Part shown: in pieces, positions 43,291 through 53,751 of the stretch | How the letters are laid out: each line of letters opens with the position of its first letter | How positions within the stretch are numbered: the stretch's first letter is position 1 | Assembly: GCA_945859605.1 (NCBI GenBank) | Contig: OX243811.1 | Coordinates: 60,517,116 to 60,581,115 of the forward strand | Direction of reading: 5' to 3' | Origin: Lumbricus rubellus | Lineage: Eukaryota; Annelida; Clitellata; Crassiclitellata; Lumbricidae | DNA length: 64,000 nt | Position numbers and translations under genes: made by a program | The notes under the pieces: model-generated | Databases searched by the model: none | What the model was told of the DNA's origin: nothing | What the model saw: only the letters and a program-made list of their open reading frames with translations

Positions 43291-45628
43291 CCGGACCTCT
43301 AAGAGTCGCCTGACCCATGGGCATTTGCCCCGCTCTTCTCTCGACAGCTCTGTCAGCCTCCACTGGTATGGTTAGGCTTATTGATATTCCGTTGCTGAAC
43401 TAAACTGTTGATCAATAGCTTGACTGGCCTGGGACAACCTAATTATCCTAATACATCGCTCCAGAATGGAGCAATGGTGAATTCATCGAGGCGTAGAATG
43501 GCAAAGTACATGGTGAGTGGAAAAAGCGGTCCCTGCAACGATTCATAATGGTGATCACTCAAAAATTAATAACATAATTTTTCAATCAAAATTTTCAATC
43601 ACATTTAAAAAATAACCACATGGAATATCATATTTGAAGCACTGAGCCATAATTTCTGCTCAAACTGTCCTTTGACCTCGATGTAAGTTATAATATTTAG
43701 TATGGTGACTTGGTGAGCCCTCAATCACGTTCTGCACCGTCACTTTTGAATGAAGTAAATCTAGCCTGAGCTGCTAGATACTCTGACTAATGTAACCAGT
43801 CGGCATTCAGAATTTTGGTTCTGAGGACTTCTTGTAATTATTGAAAAATCGTGGTCTGCACTCTACAGAAGTTGGATCTGGGATGTTTGGAGAACAAAGA
43901 ACAGGAGGATGGTTCATAGTTTCTTTCGTTAGTAGTTTGAGGATCTTACAAGAGTTTGTTAAACAAGAAACCTGTGATCATCGAAACCGGGGAAGCTGGA
44001 TATTCTGAAATTCAGGAATTTGCACAAGATCTAGGATGCCTGTCTTCTGTAGCGACAGGCGACTGGCGTGGAACCAGCTATCTGCTTCAGCGCCTACCAG
44101 TCGCCCTCCAAGTAGCAAACACGTTGTCCGTTTTGGACACAACAGACCCGAACAGTCAATACACCTAGAGACCTAGAATTGAATTACTGGAAATGAGTGT
44201 GTCAGTTGTTGTTTTTTCAAAGAAATAAACGTGGTAATAAAGATATTGCTGTAGTCTACCGCTACACTTTTGTCCATCTAGAACTTTTCGAGTGAATGGC
44301 CGTTCCAGACGTTCGTCTTTTTGTACCCTTAGCCTACAATACTTGTTTCAACAGCCTAATGGATTAAGACTAACTTGGGTAAAAGTTATATTTAGCCTAT
44401 GACTATAAGGCACCTTTCCTACAAACCCCGAAGTCAAGGCCTAATTGATCAGATAAATCTCCAGCTCTTAATATTATTATTATTCATAAATCTCGAAGGA
44501 ACATTTATACCTCAAATAAAAAAGAATTGTAGTTAATTTTAGCACTGTTATTGTAATATTTTAACATTGATTGTTATAGGCGGGGCAAATAATTAACATT
44601 AATTTTGATAAGAGCTTCTTTTTGGCTCACTCTGTATTTTCAGCATCCACAGCACATATGTGACACAGGAGCTCAAAACTCGTCATATGTCGGTTTTGGA
44701 CCTATTAATTTAGTCATATGCTACAATGACCATGCTCTAAAATGCTTTTAACAGAATAAGAACATCCTTTTCCTAACTGAAGTTATGCTCGTTTGATTCT
44801 TTCATTAGTTTATAGTGAGAAAATCAAATAAAAAGTTACTGAATATTCGTGTCATCCAAATCTACTGAATCCACTAAGTTATTATTCTGCAATTTTTCTG
44901 GGCATTAGAGGAATATTCTGAATCAGATAACGCAAACGGCATCAAAATCGGTTCATTACTTCGCAAATGAGGGCGAATTCACAGTTATAAGAATCGATTG
45001 TTCGTGTTCGTCTTACACAATTTGCCGATACACACACATGCTGAGATGATCTACTGTTACACAGAACCACTTGCCTATAATAGCATTTTCCTTTCTACAG
45101 TCGAAATGAACAGACCTGTGCGTTTCTGTAAATTTAGAGTCTTTTAAGTTATAGGCCTACACTAGGTAATAAACGTCATAATTTTATTTATCTTTAAAAC
45201 GTCATTTAAGATTTAAAAAAGCATCCAAAAATTATTTAAATTCTACGTCCTAAAAACTATTACCAAACTTGTCCATAGGTTGGATGTAACAGCGCAACAG
45301 ATTGTGTCTAGTTGGATGACAAGCGTTAAGAAAGCTGATGAGTCAGATCTGTAAAGCAGGGTACGTGGAGTATGCTCGACTATGCAAGAAATAAGCCTAA
45401 TTAGCCTACTTTCGATTTTTGTCTCAGCATAGTCACTTCAATGTATCTGGTCCATAATTATAATACGATGCACACGAATGGTCTGAACTGGGTTGGAATG
45501 GGTCTGGTAATTGTCCGGTCTGGGTCCGTCGTGCGATCGGTGCTTGAGAACTGATCCAAGGACAATGTTGAACTTGAGTCAGTTTCGATCAGAAATAAGG
45601 CATTGGCCATTAAGCCTACATTTTTTAT
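43291..45628. other. No gene seen
   Basis: AT-rich sequence between the tandem element and copy B. A 70-codon plus-strand frame at 43956-44168 (IETGEAGYSEIQEFAQDLG) has protein-like composition but no start context, splice sites or family I recognise. Confidence 0.35.
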
Positions 45629-45951
45629 TTACGGCTGACTTATTCTGATGTAGCTGCGTTTAAGAGACAGAGTGACTACAGAGACTGTATATTTGAATCC
45701 ACAGGTTGGTACTCCGTTCAAAACAACCATTCTCCCATCACTGCAACTATACCACCATCCACCTTTACAGGCAACCGCCTGGTTGTTGCAAGACTGAAGC
45801 AGTGATGGCTTAGGCTGATTGTTCTTATCTTTAGTCGTGAATTTGTACTTGCGACTGTCAGGACCCATCGGATCGAGTGGAGCACCTTGCATTCCAGATG
45901 CGAAGTAGGTGTATCCGGCACTCTCAGAGTCCACGATGAAGGTGCTGTAGG

Positions 45952-46711
45952 CAGGCCCGGCCCTAGGGTTTGCGGGGCCCAAGGCAGCAGCGGGTCCTAA
46001 AGCTTAAATTTACGCAGTTGATTTCCTGTCAATGCGGCACTGGTGGGGGGGGAGTCACCTACGATGGAACACTTAACTTTGTTAAACGGTTGTTTCCCAA
46101 ATTTCTTTTTAGCTAGGAGCACTATTTTAAAACAAACCAATTGATGTGGTCTATACAATGTAGGCCTACATATTTGATTTTCAAATTATTAGGTCTGCGT
46201 TTTGGCTTTTGACACATTTCTTTGCGCAAAGCACTAATGATGCCAATTATTCACAAAGTGAACGGATAAATTTAGGCTACATTTAGGCACCTCTCTGAAA
46301 ATATCCATATTCTAAATTTCCTGTTTTGCATTTTCTAAGCTGTCGTTAAAATTGTCACCACTATCATTATGCTTTACCCTCTTCAGGAAAAATGCATGCG
46401 GATGTCCATTTGCAAATTTGAAGAAAAATGAGTTAGGCCCTAATTATAGTCTTCTGGGGATAATTTTACATGCAGGTCTATGCTAAAAAAGTAGGCTAGC
46501 TGTGACTCGCCTTAAGGTTTAGCGAAGTTTCGTTCTTTCAAAATCATCATGTCACATTCGCGTTGCAAATTGACTGCAAGATTAGTTGTTTTATACGACG
46601 TAATCATTGTCAATATCGTCAAAGAAAAAATTATAGCCAGCAGCGCGGGGCCCCTGGAAGCGCGGGGCCCAAGGCGGTTGCCTCGCTCGCCTTGCCCTAA
46701 GGCCGGGCCTG
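45952..46711. mobile_element. hAT-type element inserted in copy B FReD exon
   Basis: Perfect 11-bp inverted ends (CAGGCCCGGCC / GGCCGGGCCTG) flanked by an 8-bp target duplication GCTGTAGG at 45944-45951 and 46712-46719. Removing the element and one octamer restores the DNA order seen in copies A and C at this site. The length (760 bp), 8-bp duplication and CAG-initial ends are typical of non-autonomous hAT elements. GCGGGGCCCAAGGC blocks lie near both ends. Confidence 0.93.
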
Positions 46712-47034
46712 GCTGTAGGACACGTAGTACTGTACACCGAGGCTGTCCACCGCGTCAGCGCATAGATTCCATCTGTGCCCGTTGTTTGTCATCCGATAGA
46801 GGTTTTCGTTTCCAATCCAGTATCCGCCGTTGGAATCACTGAATCCGTATTTATAGGCTTGCCATCCTTGGTCCATTCAGAAACCCTGGTTGACTTGGCC
46901 CACGTAATTTGGCCAGGCTGCAAGACAGAAACAAGTGGTCTGCTTAAAATTTCCTGTCGTGCATTTTATTCTTCGCAATTAATGCTGGATGAAATGCTAA
47001 GGCTCTTATGAGATTAACTTTTGACAACTCTGTA

Positions 47035-47222
47035 CGAAATTGTTTATTTATTTATTCATTTCTACAGCGCCTCTTCAAGCTAGCTACTCAGAAGCGCTCC
47101 CGACTGCAGTGCGCGCACTGCATAGAAGTTTCACGCGAAAGCAATTTCAAGATCCGTAGGCGGCGCTTAACCTGCAACCCTCCGGCTGCAGGTCAATGAT
47201 CATAACCACTACACCACCGCGA
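47035..47222 (-). repeat. tRNA-derived SINE with L2-type tail
   Basis: On the minus strand: head GCGGTGGTGTAGTGGTTATG (A-box-like) and GGAGGGTTGCAGGTTAAGC (degenerate B box), a short body, then GGGAGCGCTTCTGAGTAG...GAGGCGCTGTAGAAATGAAT and an (AATA)n tail. It is a nearly complete ~190-bp SINE in the intron between the stalk and FReD exons of copy B. Confidence 0.7.
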
Positions 47223-48098
47223 TCCTCGACAACACAAGCAATTGCGAATTATTTTGGCGCTCTTGGGAAGAAAAATCTTACATAGATATTTGTCGCACGG
47301 ATTGCCTGAAGTAATCGTCGGAGGAGGAAGGATCGTCACTGCCGCCGTCGTTGTTGTGCTTTCGACGACTCGCAGTGTGGTGGATGTGGGAGCAGCTGCT
47401 GCAGTGGTTGAGGACATGGTTGACGGTTGGGGACTGGTGGTAGTCGGGGATTTGGTCGTGGTCACTGGAACATTACTACTACGACAATGACTTTGTTGAT
47501 TTGTTGTAGGAGCTGAAATTTCTGCAGTATTCTTTGTTTTTGATGTTGTGACCAGCATATCCGTCGACTCTCCCGATGAGGAAACCGAAGCGTCATTGGA
47601 AACTGCGGATATTGTGGACGCTTCCTCTGCTGCATAACATAATAGACAGGCCAAGACTCTTTAAACTGCTGTACCCTACGTCTGTGAAGTTAAAGCACTG
47701 GACCTGGTAGGCCCTATCATAATTATCACGAATTCCATGAACAGTTTTAATGTTTGGCTCACTAGGCTATTATAGAGTGACTAGACCATTAAACTACAGT
47801 TTCATTAGCTTGCAAATTTCCAACTCTGCATGGAAGCACTCATGAATAGCTCGCTAAAGGCTTATCATGGGCCTATAAAAGTTTTCATATAGCATTTATC
47901 TTGTAGTAGGCCTAATATGATATTGGAAATCTATTGAGGTTACCCACAGTGTGGAAGATTGGGCCTACTCTAGGAAGAAAAGTGGGAACTTTGCAATGGA
48001 TGTTAAGTTTAGTCTTTACAGTTGTGATTGTGTTTCTAATTAGAATAAGTCGACGTTTTGGTCGATTTCTCACGAGGAGTGTAATGTCTGCTACTTAC

Positions 48099-48129
48099 GC
48101 GAAGATCGACAACTCTGAAGATCGATGAC
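48099..48129 (-). other. 31-nt coding microexon of copy B
   Basis: Acceptor TATATTTTATAG and donor GTAAGTAGC on the minus strand enclose exactly 31 nt in phase 0 to phase 1, encoding VIDLQSCRSS. It aligns without gaps with the copy A microexon (D-L-Q-S-C invariant). Confidence 0.8.
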
Positions 48130-49050
48130 CTATAAAATATAAGACTCAAATTACAACAAAATAATTACACATTATCTGAATATTTATTTTTATTACATTA
48201 CTATCAAGACAGTATCAACAAGGATGTGATCTGTCTACAGTTACTGTGGTCCTAATCTGTTTGGTTCAAAGCTTATAAATCTTACTATAATCTCCATCCT
48301 ACATATCAAGCTTTGTAGCTTCTCGTCAAATTGTTGTAGTTTACAACTCATTTGGACGATACCAACACAGGGCTCTCTCCTGTTGTAGAGTGTCCTCTGA
48401 CATGAAACTGCCTTTATTCCACTGTACAAGGTTATGTTTTGCCACAACCAAGCACTTTCAACCTATTGTAAGTCGCCCCATATTGACGTATTTCAGTGGA
48501 TTTTATTTGAAGATTTCAACGTTCGTGATTTTAGTCAAAGCGGCTAGTGTTCGAGCAAACCATCAACGAGCCAATGAGTCAATATGTTTTTAGCTCATTT
48601 GACTCCAGAGCATAGGCGACGTTACGACGAGTCATAGAGAAGTTTTCAACTTAGACCTACCTCTGCATGGTAACATCCTGTCGCAGATGAACAGTGTGTA
48701 GGCGTGTAGTGGTAGAGCTCACAGGTTCGAAGACGAGCTCTGTAATTGTAGTTGGTGCAATCAGGATTTTGGAGACACTGCGTGGCACACAGAGCCCCAG
48801 GAGCCACACATGAATCCTCATCTGATAATGTGGAATGTATCTGGTCAATAGGAACCACGAGCGATGGCTCATCCAAGGCACAGGTCACTGTTCCGTTGAG
48901 ATATCGCGTTTTCTCAAAGCGTTTTGCTTCAACCACGGAATTCCACATGCGCGCATTGATGGAGGATATCACGAGAAGCACAGTAAGGCGATGACTAAAC
49001 ATGGTTAATTACTGTCTTTGTGTTTTAGGCAGCAGTAATTTTTCTGTTTT

Positions 49051-49060
49051 TATTTATAAA
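49051..49060 (-). promoter_or_regulatory. Candidate TATA box of copy B
   Basis: TTTATAAATA on the minus strand, about 50-60 bases upstream of the start codon at 49002. No equivalent TATA was found at the same place in copy A. Confidence 0.35.
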
Positions 49061-49760
49061 GGTCCACAGATCTGATCTGATATGCTGAAAGTCATTCAAC
49101 TTGATATTAATTTTATGAGTCGTTCACTTAACGATGAAGAATAATTGTAGGTTACTTATTATTAGCGTTTTCTTGAGAAATTCTGCATAGACTATCATGA
49201 TAATTATTTAGACCTAAAGCCTAATTCACGTTTACAGTTACAGTCTACCAATAAGGTTTAGGCCTAAAGTAAAGCGGATGTCTCTCCGCAGAAAACACAG
49301 CGTAGACCGATCAATAGAATGCACTTACATGTAGTCTGCGTGTTCAGGTAGAAAACTATAACAGGCCTACAATAGCATCTTAGTAACCTGCTGTCTCATT
49401 CAACATGCACACACAAGTGCACATTTGATGGAAAACAGGCAGTATCTTTTGTTTGTGTTATAATAATAAATTAATAATAATGATTGTTTTATTATAATTA
49501 TTACCACTATTAGGCTATAGTATGCATTCTTGTTGTCATAGTCAACACTGCCACTGTTGCCGCAGCTATTGCACCTGCTGCTGCTGCTACTAATAAATTA
49601 TTATGACATCGCATCTGGGAATTATAAAGCACCTAGTAGTAGTAGGGGTTACAAGGGGTCTAATTATTCACAGGCGTCCCGAGCTGCTCGAAGCACCGAT
49701 ATAAGAAGGAAGCTTTCAAGCAACGCAGGGATGAGGGTGGGACCTCGACTAAAATCTTAC

Positions 49761-49867
49761 CACGGATTGAAGGGAAGGTAATTACACACAGAGGGGTCCA
49801 CGATGGCGAAGACGCGTGCCTGCATGACATGGCGGTCCTTGTCGGAGTAGAACTGGAAGTCGATCCG
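49761..49867 (-). CDS. Orphan exon of an unrecognised gene
   Basis: A 107-nt segment on the minus strand is bounded by a strong polypyrimidine acceptor (CTCTTCTTTTCATCTCCACTCAG) reduced here to its last bases CATCTCCACTCAG, and a good donor GTAAGATT. It has GC-rich third positions unlike the AT-rich surroundings. In phase 0 it reads RIDFQFYSDKDRHVMQARVF and ends CNYLPFNP, with a convincing amphipathic, soluble-protein look. A second frame is also open but is Ser/Thr-biased. I do not recognise the family and found no partner exons nearby, so it may be one exon of a gene with long introns (overlapping the lectin region) or a stranded copy. Confidence 0.45.
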
Positions 49868-50009
49868 CTGAGTGGAGATGAAAAGAAGAGACAGCAAATC
49901 AAGATGCAAAGCGATTTAAAACCTATATAATAGTCCCAAACTAAGAGTAGGCCTAACGCCTTGTATTGGACATGAGAGGAAAACAGTAAAACAGTGTTGA
50001 AATGCAAGG

Positions 50010-51264
50010 GGAACTTAACAATAGCAGTTTGTTTCTGACCTGACCTTGCTAGGGGTTCGCCAACATTCTAATTTTTTAATTGGGGTAGACCTACAACAAA
50101 ATTAATGTTTGAGAACCGCTGCCCAAGATGTTTTGAAAGAAGAATGGATTATTAACAGGACGGTAGCCTTTGCACTATTATGGCCAATGTGAGCTTTTTA
50201 AGGCATGAAAGAAGATAGCACGTGTCTGCGATTCACGTTGGCCTGAGTATCATTTGAGTGATCGATTAAAATAAACAATGCCATTGAAAAACGTAAACAT
50301 TGCTGAACGGCGTAAGATGTGTTTAGCGTACGTCGTGCAGGTGCATGTCGAAACTCATAAAGCGTCTGAATATCTTTCAGTTCTCTCGCAACCTGCACAT
50401 TCATAAACATTTTGATGACAGCCTTACGAGGTTATTATTATTAGGCTATTGTTGTTTATTATCATTATATTATTCTTATTGATGTAATTACTATGATTAA
50501 TATGATTGTAATTATTATTATTATTATTAATACTATTATTATTATTGTTATTATTATTATATATTACATCTTATTTGTTACCTATTATTATTATTATTAT
50601 TATTATTAGTAGTAGTAGTAGTAGTAGCAGTATTAGTATTAGTAGTAGTAGTTGTAGTAGTAGTAACAGCACGCAGTAAGCCTAGTAGGCTAATGGTAGT
50701 ATAATAGTAGTAGGCCTAGTAGTAATAGAAGTACTATTTTATTGTTATTACTACTACCATTATTATTTTTTGTCGTGGTATTAGTAGTCGTGGTATCAGC
50801 AGTAGGCCGTAGTAAGCCTATTTAAAAAAAGTTTCATGTCAATGAAGCAAAATATTATTATTGAGAATTCGGAATATAGGCATATAATTCGGAATTCAGA
50901 GTTAAGGACTTTTGTTAATAACAATTTTTTGTACTTACAAATGAGTAGGCCCTATCAGTGTTCGCCCAAATATTTTATGGTTATAACCTAATTTATTAAA
51001 CAATTGTTAAATTCCGATATATGAATTTTTGCGATAATAATTATGTCATCATCACTTCCGTCATCTTGTGAATAAGTGTCGTCTCTCACATGTAGGGCTG
51101 TAGGCTATGCCTGGATGGGACGCCATGAATCAGATGAGCATCGTTTATTATCAGAATTAATTTTGTGCATATCGAGGTCATTGTGGCTAAGGGCTTAGAG
51201 CCTGATTGTCTTGTTAAGCTGAACACCTATCATGCTTGTGCAAGTGTTATTGGTTAAATATATA
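50010..51264. other. No gene; (TTA)n/(AGT)n microsatellites
   Basis: AT-rich. Trinucleotide arrays of ATT and AGT fill roughly 50430-50790. A short frame at 50198-50410 (-) is not supported by any motif. Confidence 0.5.
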
Positions 51265-52435
51265 CAGGGTGCGGCAAAAAAAAGACCCCCCCCTAAGATT
51301 TTTGCCAATATCTTGACCAAAAGTGAGAATTTTGAAATGAAATTTTACAGTCTTAAAGACAATTCATATTTACACCAGATGGCTAGATTTCATTAAAATA
51401 TTTCGAACACAACAAAAGTTACACCACTTATAGTAAGGTCACCCACCGTTTTTTGACGATTCAAAAACGTGACGCAACAAAAAGTAAAAATAAAACAATC
51501 TAATTATTTTGGCCAATATCTTGGCCAAAAGTAAGAATATCGAAATGAAATTTTACAGGCTTAAAGACAATTCATATCTGCACATGATGGTCAGATTTCA
51601 TCAAAATATTTCAAAGAGAATAAAAGTTATACCACTTTTAGGGAGGCCACCCCCCAATTGTTGACGATTCAAAGACGTAATACAGCAAAAAACACGATTT
51701 TATTAAGTCTCATCTCAAATAATTATTATCAAATAGTCTTGATATTGACAGATGATCATTATTATTACTATTTAAAAAAGAAACAGGGTACCAGCGTAGC
51801 TGCACGTCACTGAGAAGTCACTTAGCAAGATGACAATCAAATTCTTAAAATAAGAAATAATAAGGAATCTGTCAGATAATCAACAGGTCCATCAAGAACT
51901 CTGCATAGAGACTCAAAATAAGTTTTGGCACGGGTGGTGGGCACATTGAACACGAGTTGTGAAGCACTACCAAGTTCATTTTATAACAGTTATTTGAGAT
52001 GAGACTTTAAAAATCGTGTTTTTGTAACTTTTTGTTGCGTTTCATTTTTGAATCGTCAAAAAACGGTGGGTGGTCTCACTAAAAGTGGCATAACTATTGT
52101 TCGGTTTGAAATATTGTGATGAAATCTGGCCACCATGTGTAACTATGAATTGTGTATACGACTGTAAAATGTCATTTCGATATCTTTATTTGTGGCCAAG
52201 ATATTGGCAAAAAACCATTAAAACATTGCGTTTTGTTTTTGAAACGTCAAAAAACGGGGGGTGACCTCCCTAAAAGTGGCATAACTTTTGTTCCGTTTGA
52301 AATATTTTGATAAGATCTGGCTATCGTGTGTCAATATGAATTGTCTTTAAGCTTGTAAAATTTAATTTCGAAATTCTTACTTTTGGCAAAAATATTGGCA
52401 AAAAACCTAGGGGGTCTTTTTTTTGCCGCACCCTG
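51265..52435. mobile_element. Fold-back element A (TA-type ends)
   Basis: Ends CAGGGTGCGGCAAAAAAAAG and its complement, flanked by TATA. Each arm is over 400 bp and holds two diverged ~220-bp direct repeats (GCCAATATCTTGRCCAAAAGT...AAAGTTATACCACTTTTAGGG... GACGATTCAAARACG), so the element is built as two units right, two units left. No ORF. The ends and TA context resemble Tc1/mariner-type elements. Confidence 0.8.
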
Positions 52436-52441
52436 TATATA

Positions 52442-53449
52442 CACTGTGTCCACGATAAAGTAGAACCCAAAATAAAGTGCCATAACTCGGTCAAAACTTG
52501 TAGGATTTGTCTGAAATTTTACACACAACAACGGTGGCCATATATACACGAGATCCTAAAGCCGATTTGAAATATTCGTGAGTTTGCCAAATTTATGAGC
52601 GTTTGAGATAGAGCACCGAAAAATGCAACTTTCCAATATGCAAACGTTAAAATAGAACCCTAAACTTTGTGAAATATCTTGGTTAATTGCAGTATTATAG
52701 GTCCCAAATTTGGAGCACATGATCTTCAGTCTTTTCCATCCATACCCTGCAAATGTGATTACATTCTATTGAACGGTTACGAAGATATACCCTTTTGAAA
52801 TTGGGTGGTTCAGAAACCAGGTTACCGAACAGTAAAACGCATAGCATGACGTCATTTTTCTGGTTAGCGCAGTGGATAGCCTACATAGGTTGTTGTGTAT
52901 AAGCGACATTTGCGGAAACAGACACACTATGAGACCTTTTTACGTAACAGTAGTCTAGCTGGTTGTAAAAAATGGTTTTCAGCACAGAGGACAAGATTTT
53001 AATCAAGGCATTGAGAGAGCCGGTTTGATCAACGAATCATCGACGGCGCTGTCAATCAGTGGCGTCAGCGGCTCAGAGCCTGTGTGCGCGCTAAAGGCGG
53101 GCACTTCGAACATCAACTGTGACCGCTGAACTCAGCAAAACCATTATTTTCAACCAAATGTTACGACAATTCACTGACCCACGTCAAATTGGGCGGAGTT
53201 ACGGTGTACAAAATATTTAATAAATCATTTTACTTCATTTCAGCTTTTGCGTGTTGGAAAGTTGCATTTTTTGGTGCTCTATCTCAAACGCTCATAAATT
53301 TGGCAAACTCACGAATATTTCAAATCGGCTTTAGGATCTCGTGTATATATGGCCACCGTTGTTGTGTGTAAAATTTCAGACAAATCCTATAAGTGTTGAC
53401 CGAGTTATGGCACTTTATTTTGGGTTCTACTTTATCGTGGACACAGTGT
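52442..53449. mobile_element. Fold-back element B (TA-type ends)
   Basis: Inverted arms of about 200 bp (52442-52645 and 53250-53449), starting CACTGTGTCCACGATAAAGT, nearly identical by eye. The unique middle (about 600 bp) has no convincing ORF. Left flank TATATA, right flank TATATG. It directly abuts element A, sharing the six bases TATATA between them. Confidence 0.85.
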
Positions 53450-53469
53450 ATATGTGTGTGTGTATAGCC

Positions 53470-53500
<31 letters not shown>

Positions 53501-53751
53501 ATAAATATATGTGTGTGTTATAATGTCAGACTAGACTTGCATTATGCATCGTTTAGTGTTATTGACATGAGTGACGTCGTTGGACATACGAACTTGCCTG
53601 ATGGCAGAGAACGAAAGACGAAGAAGTGTCACTGCTTAATATGTTTTTCCTATTTTGTTAGACTGGATGCGTAGGGGAGAACAGGCACCCTTGATCCTGA
53701 TGCACCCTTGATCCTTTGTCGTTTTCTCTGGAATTACTTACTTACTTGACT

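Larger units (their letters stand above)
45629..49002 (-). pseudogene. PAN - stalk - fibrinogen-like gene, copy B, disrupted
   Basis: Same architecture as copy A. Exons (minus): 49002-48661 (signal peptide and PAN: CATQCLQNPDCTNYNYRARL), 48129-48099 (31-nt microexon, VIDLQSCRSS), 47629-47282 (348-nt Ser/Thr-rich stalk ending IPPPTITSGNPCD), then the FReD exon from 46917 to 45629. All splice sites and phases are intact. The FReD exon carries an in-frame TGA at 46879-46877, 13 codons in (where copies A and C read Gly-Leu), and is split by a 760-bp hAT-type insertion at 45952-46711. The downstream FReD sequence (KYKFTTKDKNNQPKP, CKGGWWYSC) is still well preserved, so the damage is recent. A truncated secreted PAN-stalk protein could still be made. 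Confidence 0.85.
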
